Assembly (NCBI RefSeq): GCF_002135435.1
Contig: NZ_NEGK01000018.1
Span: 1-54,808, forward strand
Direction: 5' to 3'
Source of the DNA: Acinetobacter sp. ANC 3813
GTDB taxonomy: Bacteria; Pseudomonadota; Gammaproteobacteria; Pseudomonadales; Moraxellaceae
DNA length: 54,808 bases
Within the stretch, counting starts at the first letter, position 1. Every line of letters begins with the position of its first letter. The notes below the pieces were generated by a model. It saw only the letters and a list, made by a program, of their open reading frames with translations, searched no databases and was not told the DNA's origin. Positions 49,898 to 54,808 of this stretch are shown here, piece by piece. The position numbers were made by a program, and so were the translations under genes.

Positions 49898-51383
49898 TGC
49901 TCAACTCCAAAAGATGATTAATCCATTTCTTCTTCAGTGTTTCAAAACTAAACTTTTCAATTGAGTTAACTGAATTTTCTCTCATCTCAGTATTGAGATA
50001 GCATTTTTCAATTGCAGCAGATAACTCATTTATATTTTCTTCCTCAACAAGGTAGCCTGAATAGTCATGTTGTAAAATTTCAGCTGGACCATATTTAATA
50101 TCATATGCAACAACTGGTGTTCCAACAGAAAGGCTATCTAAGATACCTATACAAAAACCTTCAATGGTACTTGTCATTACAGAAACACTAGACTCTCTTA
50201 AGTGCGATAAGATATTTTGTGAATATCCTTTAAAATGAACATTATTTTCTAATTGATGTTCGATCACATAAGCTCTTATTTTCTTTTCATAGGCAAATTT
50301 ATCTCTAGAGTCTCCAAAACCATACAAATTAAGCTGTATATCAGGATATTTTTCTTTTAATAACTCAATTGCTTCAATAATATGATGCAATCTTTTTTCT
50401 ACATAATAACGTCCAACGGAAATTACTGTAAAATCCTCATGATTATTTTTTTCTATAGCTTCAACTTCAGCATATGAAGGTGGGATTACCCAAATCTTAA
50501 TATCAGTTCCAAATCTAAGCTGTAAATCATGCTTCTGATTTTCCGTCGAGACAATAAAACCATCAAATTGATCTTTATGATTAATTACTTTTTGATAATT
50601 ACTATTTAACTTTCCATTCTCAATTTGTTTTGGATTACTTACATGAACACTGTGAAAAACCGAAATCAGTTTAAATTTTTTATTTTCCATATCAACTAAA
50701 ACATCATTATAAAGTTTATTTTTATCAGAATAAACAACTGCTTTCTCGTACATTGAAAATATAAAATCTAGCCAGTATTTGGTAAAATCATTTTTATTAT
50801 AAAATATTATTTTTTTATCAAAGTGCTTCAACAATATACATGAAATACTCTTCTCTTCCGTAAAGCACTCCTCTATAACAACATTTCTTTTAAAATCTAA
50901 ATAATGCAAAAACTTAGGAGTGTTTTTATCAAGATAAATAATTCGTGACAGCCACCCATTTTCTGTATAAATTTCTCTCTTAAATTTTATACGCTCCCCA
51001 TCAAAATAATTTACATAGGAAATTTGCTCATTTTCATGAAAATGAATATAACAATAATAAACTTCATTTACATATATCTTCACATCAAAATGATTTGTGT
51101 TATCTTCAACTCTAATTTCACCATGAATTTCTGATAGAAAATTTTTTAAATTATTTTCCTTAAATTGTTTAAAAATAATATTTTGAAATGTATCATAAAT
51201 ATTTAAAAAATTACTTTCAGATATACCATGTATATCTAAATTTTTCTTATAGTCTGGATTATGATTAAGCGTAACAATTTTATATTGCATACCACATGAA
51301 TTAAAAACTTTACCACGTTTTAATATTGCATGCTCAATTCCTGTAAGACTTTGTCCTATACCTGCACTCAAAAAGAAATACAT
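49890..51383 (-). CDS. GT4 glycosyltransferase of the GtfA/TarM type
   Basis: The 497-residue cytosolic protein starts MYFFLSAGIGQSLTGIEHA, the pattern of GtfA/TarM-like enzymes, which have an N-terminal beta-meander domain (here about 50-200) inserted in a GT-B fold. The C-terminal donor domain shows VGRYYVEKRLHHIIEAIE, GFGD and EGFCIGILDSLSVGTPVVAYD, then YGPAEIL. The usual EX7E motif is EX7D here. Gram-positive relatives add GlcNAc to serine-rich adhesins (GtfA) or to wall teichoic acid (TarM). Gram-negative cells lack teichoic acid, so a protein acceptor such as the adjacent adhesin is the favoured inference. It lies 13 bases after the toroid gene. Confidence 0.85.
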   Translation of the reverse strand: MYFFLSAGIGQSLTGIEHAILKRGKVFNSCGMQYKIVTLNHNPDYKKNLDIHGISESNFLNIYDTFQNIIFKQFKENNLKNFLSEIHGEIRVEDNTNHFDVKIYVNEVYYCYIHFHENEQISYVNYFDGERIKFKREIYTENGWLSRIIYLDKNTPKFLHYLDFKRNVVIEECFTEEKSISCILLKHFDKKIIFYNKNDFTKYWLDFIFSMYEKAVVYSDKNKLYNDVLVDMENKKFKLISVFHSVHVSNPKQIENGKLNSNYQKVINHKDQFDGFIVSTENQKHDLQLRFGTDIKIWVIPPSYAEVEAIEKNNHEDFTVISVGRYYVEKRLHHIIEAIELLKEKYPDIQLNLYGFGDSRDKFAYEKKIRAYVIEHQLENNVHFKGYSQNILSHLRESSVSVMTSTIEGFCIGILDSLSVGTPVVAYDIKYGPAEILQHDYSGYLVEEENINELSAAIEKCYLNTEMRENSVNSIEKFSFETLKKKWINHLLELSNV

Positions 51384-51396
51384 AATAAAGCCCTAT

Positions 51397-53046
51397 TCAA
51401 AAATGATTAATATATGCAACATAACCAGACAAATTATGTTCTTGATCATCAATTCGTGTACGGAAACGGTCATGACGCACATAGAAAGCATTTAAAATTT
51501 TATCTGGCTTAGCCATATACATCGCCATTTCAGGATAGAAATATCCCGTCGCACGCTGGAACTCAACCCGATGCTCAATGAGTTCTTTCAACTCTTCAAA
51601 CTTAGCCTGATCAAATAATTCACTATATCCCTGCTCATTCATACGCTTAACCATCTTATGAGCAGACATCATCATTTCTAAGAATGTTGCATAAGCTGTT
51701 TTACGCTCATAAATAAATTTCATATGTTTTAAATAGTTATCCAGTCCGAATTGGAAATATTTTTCTTCTGGACATATTTTTGTTAATTCGTTTGTACAAT
51801 AGCTTAACCAGTGGTCATGGTATTTATCATAATTTTTAGTGATAAAATGCTCAAACATTAATTTGACAGTATCCAGTAATTTTTTATCATTATTAATTTG
51901 ATATAGTCGCAATAAACCTAATGCAGCTTCACCATCATAATAAACGATTCTAAATTTTTCTTTTAATTTTAATGATGGATAATCAAGAATATGTGTTGTT
52001 TCACCATATTCATCAACCATATGCATAATACCTTTAGCAAGATTTTCTGCAATTTCTTTATATTTATTATCTTCGGTTATTTCTTGATACTTAGCAAACA
52101 TGAAAATAGCAGCAGCATTTGAACCTAATTTAATTTCAATGCCATCATTAGCACTATCAATCATAAACGCTTTATCATCGACAACCTTATAAAACTCATC
52201 AATGGCGTATTGAATAGATTTTTTAATTTTATCCAAATATTTTGAATTATATTCAACCTCTAAGGTTTCTAATAATGCATAAATTGCTGTGCAGTGCCGT
52301 ACTGTATTATAACTTTTAATTTCCCTATCAAATGCTGGGAAGTATCCATAGCAAAATCTTCCGCTTTCTATAATATCACGATATAAAAATTCTGCATTAT
52401 CTAAAACTATTTTTTTAATTTCTTCTTTTCTAGATTTATTTGGTTTTCTTATTCCATTTTCTGGACCTGTAGAATACAGTTCAAGCAACTCACCATTTTC
52501 ATAAAAAGCAGCAATAGTATCAAACACCCATATATTTTCTATTTTATCAAAGGAATATTCCTTAGTAATATTTGGATATTTTTTATGAATTGCATTATTT
52601 AAGTTTTTTTCATCAAGAAAGTTGGGTTCACTATAAACGACACCGCGGATGATGGCTTTACCATACATCTCTTGTTCTAAAAAACTTATTTCTAGATTTG
52701 AATCAAAACCGATGCCTTTTCTATAATGGTTATTATGTTTTTGTGTATTTACTTCTTTAACCAACTCATTCCATGATTTTTGCTCTAAATTGATCAAATA
52801 ATCTAGTTTGACATATTCAAGCAATCGAGAATTTTTTTCAAAAATTTTATCTAAAAAAGTACAGGTCCTTTTCAGTACTTTACCAATGTCTGTGTCTACA
52901 TTGTTCCAAACTTTACACCTATTTTTTTTATCTCCATAAGATAAAAAAAGACCATATTTAGGCTGTATATTTTGACTATTCTGCTGCACCCAAATTGTAA
53001 TTTTTTCCTTAAAACTCTGTAGTTCTTTATAAGACGAAATCGTCAT
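51397..53046 (-). CDS. Putative alpha/alpha-toroid protein of unknown function, 549 aa
   Basis: No named family is recognised. Residues about 215-545 are a run of amphipathic helices with toroid-like landmarks: RHCTAIYALLETLE, LGSNAAAIFMFAKYQ, YYDGEAALGLLRLYQ and KTAYATFLEMMMSAHKM, plus a conserved-looking end (RTRIDDQEHNLSGYVAY). Such (alpha/alpha)6 folds occur in sugar epimerases, hydrolases and lyases. Residues 1-210 are a separate mixed domain. There is no signal peptide, so it is cytosolic. GAGGGG lies 4 nt before ATG 53046. It is the first gene of an AT-rich three-gene block with its own AT-rich promoter region after the adhesin terminator. Confidence 0.6.
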   Translation of the reverse strand: MTISSYKELQSFKEKITIWVQQNSQNIQPKYGLFLSYGDKKNRCKVWNNVDTDIGKVLKRTCTFLDKIFEKNSRLLEYVKLDYLINLEQKSWNELVKEVNTQKHNNHYRKGIGFDSNLEISFLEQEMYGKAIIRGVVYSEPNFLDEKNLNNAIHKKYPNITKEYSFDKIENIWVFDTIAAFYENGELLELYSTGPENGIRKPNKSRKEEIKKIVLDNAEFLYRDIIESGRFCYGYFPAFDREIKSYNTVRHCTAIYALLETLEVEYNSKYLDKIKKSIQYAIDEFYKVVDDKAFMIDSANDGIEIKLGSNAAAIFMFAKYQEITEDNKYKEIAENLAKGIMHMVDEYGETTHILDYPSLKLKEKFRIVYYDGEAALGLLRLYQINNDKKLLDTVKLMFEHFITKNYDKYHDHWLSYCTNELTKICPEEKYFQFGLDNYLKHMKFIYERKTAYATFLEMMMSAHKMVKRMNEQGYSELFDQAKFEELKELIEHRVEFQRATGYFYPEMAMYMAKPDKILNAFYVRHDRFRTRIDDQEHNLSGYVAYINHF

Positions 53047-53132
53047 TTTCCCCTCATTCTTTATAATTTAAAATACAACTTAAATATATCATATTATTCA
53101 TTTTTTTTAAATTTTTATTGTTTTTTTTGACT

Positions 53133-53163
53133 AAAAAAAGAGCCTCCGCAGAGACTCTTTTTA
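53133..53163 (-). terminator. Terminator after the adhesin gene
   Basis: AAAAGAG-C-CTC pairs with GAG-A-CTCTTTT around CGCA with one internal mismatch. On the minus strand seven Ts follow. It separates the adhesin transcript from the three AT-rich genes. Confidence 0.8.
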
Positions 53164-53184
53164 TATCACTTTTATTCTAATTAA

Positions 53185-54808
53185 TTAGAATAATAATTGC
53201 TGATTTTGGATTAAATCATCCAAAGTCACTGTGCTTTGCTGATTAGTTAAGACCAACAATGGTGTTGTTTCAAAAGTGCTACCCGTACCATCTTTATCAA
53301 CACTTATTATTGCCACTTTATTAGCAGCATCATAAAGTACAGATACATACTGGCTAATATTCGCTGATGTTACATTTTGGTTAGCTAACAAACTGGATAC
53401 ATCTATTTTATCAGCCTGCTGATCAGTGGCTACATTTCCAAAATGGAAATCTTCCCATGTATCCATACCGTTTCCGCCAGTTTTATCTGCATTATTTAAC
53501 AATGTATATATTGCAGTATCTGAACCGGAACCACCATAAAGCTGATCATTTCCACCATTACCCTGAAGTGTGTCATTACCGTCGCCACCTCGAATAATGT
53601 CGCCAGCAGAACCACCCTTCAACGTATCATCACCGTCAAAACCATACAGACGCTGATTAGTCAATACTCCCGACTTATCAATAATATCACCAGAAGATGA
53701 ACCATAATTGATAAAGGTATTCCCTCCATCCAACAATCCTGGCAACACACCTAAATTCAGCAACTGGCCTTGATTCGCCGTTGTAGTTAATCCATTTGAA
53801 TCTGTCGCACTAATTGATAACGATCCTAGCAATGATAAATCAACAAGTGATGCCAATCCTCCGCTTTGGATCTGTACTGCTGCCAAGAACTCATTCAACA
53901 CATCATTACTAATATTACCTCCTGTAACAGCTGACTCAATGACAAGGTTTGCAGTTGCATTAATCCCGACGAAAGTATTTGTACTTCCAGTACTGATTTT
54001 AATACCTAGCTCTTCTAACAAAGCTGAACCATGAGGACCATTAACAGCGGGCTGATAAGTACTATTGAATGCACCTGTTGTAACTGCATAACTGTCTCCA
54101 CCCCATACAAATTTCAGAGTACTTAACAGTGATAGCCCATTACTCGTACTAAGTGTTAACTTCGTAATATTATTATTAGCATCGGCTGCTAATAACGGTT
54201 GCTGTTCAAATACGATTAATCCTGCAACATCTGCGCCAATCAATCCTAATAAGCTTGAATCTTTGATCGCAACTACAGGGGCAACATTAACTGTTTGCTG
54301 AGCATTTACCGTAATTGCAAAGCTATTTGAAAGTCCACTCTCATTATCAGCTTGATCTGCTGCTTTTGCCTGAATTGTGTGTGAACCAACTGCCAACGGT
54401 GTTGACAACGTATATACCCACGATCCATCCGCATTTGCAGTAACAGTACCAACTGCTGTTGGATTTCCATCAATATAGAAAGAAACCTCACTGCCTGCTG
54501 CAGCTGTTCCATACAATGTTGGGGTCGAATCATCTGTAGTAGCGCCTGAATTAATCAGTCCAGTCGTAGTACCTACATCATCATAACCCATTGTAATAAC
54601 AGGAGCATCTGGCGCAGTTGTATCTGGCGCAGTCACTGCTGCACCTGCTGATTCACCGCCTGCATCTTTCGCTGTTACCGTGACTTCTTCACCATCTACA
54701 AGCGCCGGGCTCAATGGAACGGTGTAGCCGCCATTTGAATCCGCTGTAATCGTTGCAATCGGGTTGCCGTCTGCATCTTTCACAGTAATCACTGCATTTG
54801 GTTCGGTT
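53185..54808 (-). CDS. Large type I-secreted Ig/RTX adhesin (Bap/Lap-like), C-terminal part only
   Basis: The frame is open to the window end, so only the last 540 or so residues are seen. The GTG inside it at 54792 is not a true start. Bacterial Ig-like repeats come first (VKDADGNPIATI; GYTVPLSPALVDGEEVTVTA; DDSTPTLYGTAAAGSEVSFY; GSWVYTLSTPLAVGSHTI). A roughly 200-residue domain near the end follows, then five RTX nonapeptides and a type I secretion tail (DKIDVSSLL, ending QLLF). This is the architecture of giant biofilm adhesins exported by LapBCE-type systems, whose genes lie downstream on the same strand. Codon use is not AT-rich, unlike the three genes beside it. Confidence 0.9.
   Translation of the reverse strand, partial: TEPNAVITVKDADGNPIATITADSNGGYTVPLSPALVDGEEVTVTAKDAGGESAGAAVTAPDTTAPDAPVITMGYDDVGTTTGLINSGATTDDSTPTLYGTAAAGSEVSFYIDGNPTAVGTVTANADGSWVYTLSTPLAVGSHTIQAKAADQADNESGLSNSFAITVNAQQTVNVAPVVAIKDSSLLGLIGADVAGLIVFEQQPLLAADANNNITKLTLSTSNGLSLLSTLKFVWGGDSYAVTTGAFNSTYQPAVNGPHGSALLEELGIKISTGSTNTFVGINATANLVIESAVTGGNISNDVLNEFLAAVQIQSGGLASLVDLSLLGSLSISATDSNGLTTTANQGQLLNLGVLPGLLDGGNTFINYGSSSGDIIDKSGVLTNQRLYGFDGDDTLKGGSAGDIIRGGDGNDTLQGNGGNDQLYGGSGSDTAIYTLLNNADKTGGNGMDTWEDFHFGNVATDQQADKIDVSSLLANQNVTSANISQYVSVLYDAANKVAIISVDKDGTGSTFETTPLLVLTNQQSTVTLDDLIQNQQLLF
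53518..53643 (-). repeat. RTX nonapeptide repeats in the adhesin
   Basis: Five tandem GGxGxDxUx-type units (GFDGDDTLK, GGSAGDIIR, GGDGNDTLQ, GNGGNDQLY, GGSGSD) form a calcium-binding beta roll expected to fold only after export, 110 residues from the C-terminus. Confidence 0.9.

Overview
The window looks like an Acinetobacter-type (Moraxellaceae) chromosome. The sequence is moderately AT-rich. The gene neighbourhoods match gamma-proteobacterial core blocks in Pseudomonas/Acinetobacter style: yejABEF-mltD-rnhA/dnaQ-fimL-nudC, rsmI divergent from lpoA-yraN-dolP, and ubiI-ubiH-pepP-ygfB divergent from a coiled-coil gene, zapA and 6S RNA. The species call is inference from these protein families and from memory of synteny. 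No search was run.

Layout. 1-7.4 kb: a fadH-type dienoyl-CoA reductase cut by the window edge, a small membrane protein, a truncated metal-dependent hydrolase remnant, argG, a membrane diguanylate cyclase, and overlapping pyrC-rnt. 7.4-10.2 kb: a TonB-dependent receptor behind Fur-like boxes. 10.2-17.6 kb: two paralogous MmuP-like amino-acid permeases, four apparently identical tRNA-Glu(UUC) genes, a lipase-like hydrolase, a glutathione S-transferase and an old-yellow-enzyme oxidoreductase. 17.7-23.2 kb: a yejABEF-type peptide importer. 23.2-30.7 kb: a giant LysM-rich MltD, an in-frame RNase HI/DnaQ fusion with a ten-A tract at the domain junction, FimL and NudC. 30.7-34.6 kb: the yraLMNP-like cluster. 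34.8-43.0 kb: a SutA-like small acidic protein, ubiquinone hydroxylases, pepP, ygfB, zapA and 6S RNA. A small AT-rich insertion (about 38.3-39.8 kb) splits pepP from ubiH.

43.1-54.8 kb is the accessory region of greatest interest. All genes run leftward: the C-terminal end of a large Ig/RTX adhesin; then a strikingly AT-rich three-gene block (an apparent alpha/alpha-toroid protein, a GtfA/TarM-like GT4 glycosyltransferase, and a CapA-type metallophosphatase with a degenerate D-Ala-D-Ala carboxypeptidase-like N-terminal domain); then a complete LapE/LapB/LapC-type type I secretion system. The three inserted proteins have no visible secretion signals and sit between adhesin and exporter. I propose, as inference, a cytoplasmic modification (probably glycosylation) module for a type I secreted adhesin. 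A second notable feature is the A10 tract in rnhA-dnaQ: a one-nucleotide slip either way would release a free RNase HI of normal length.
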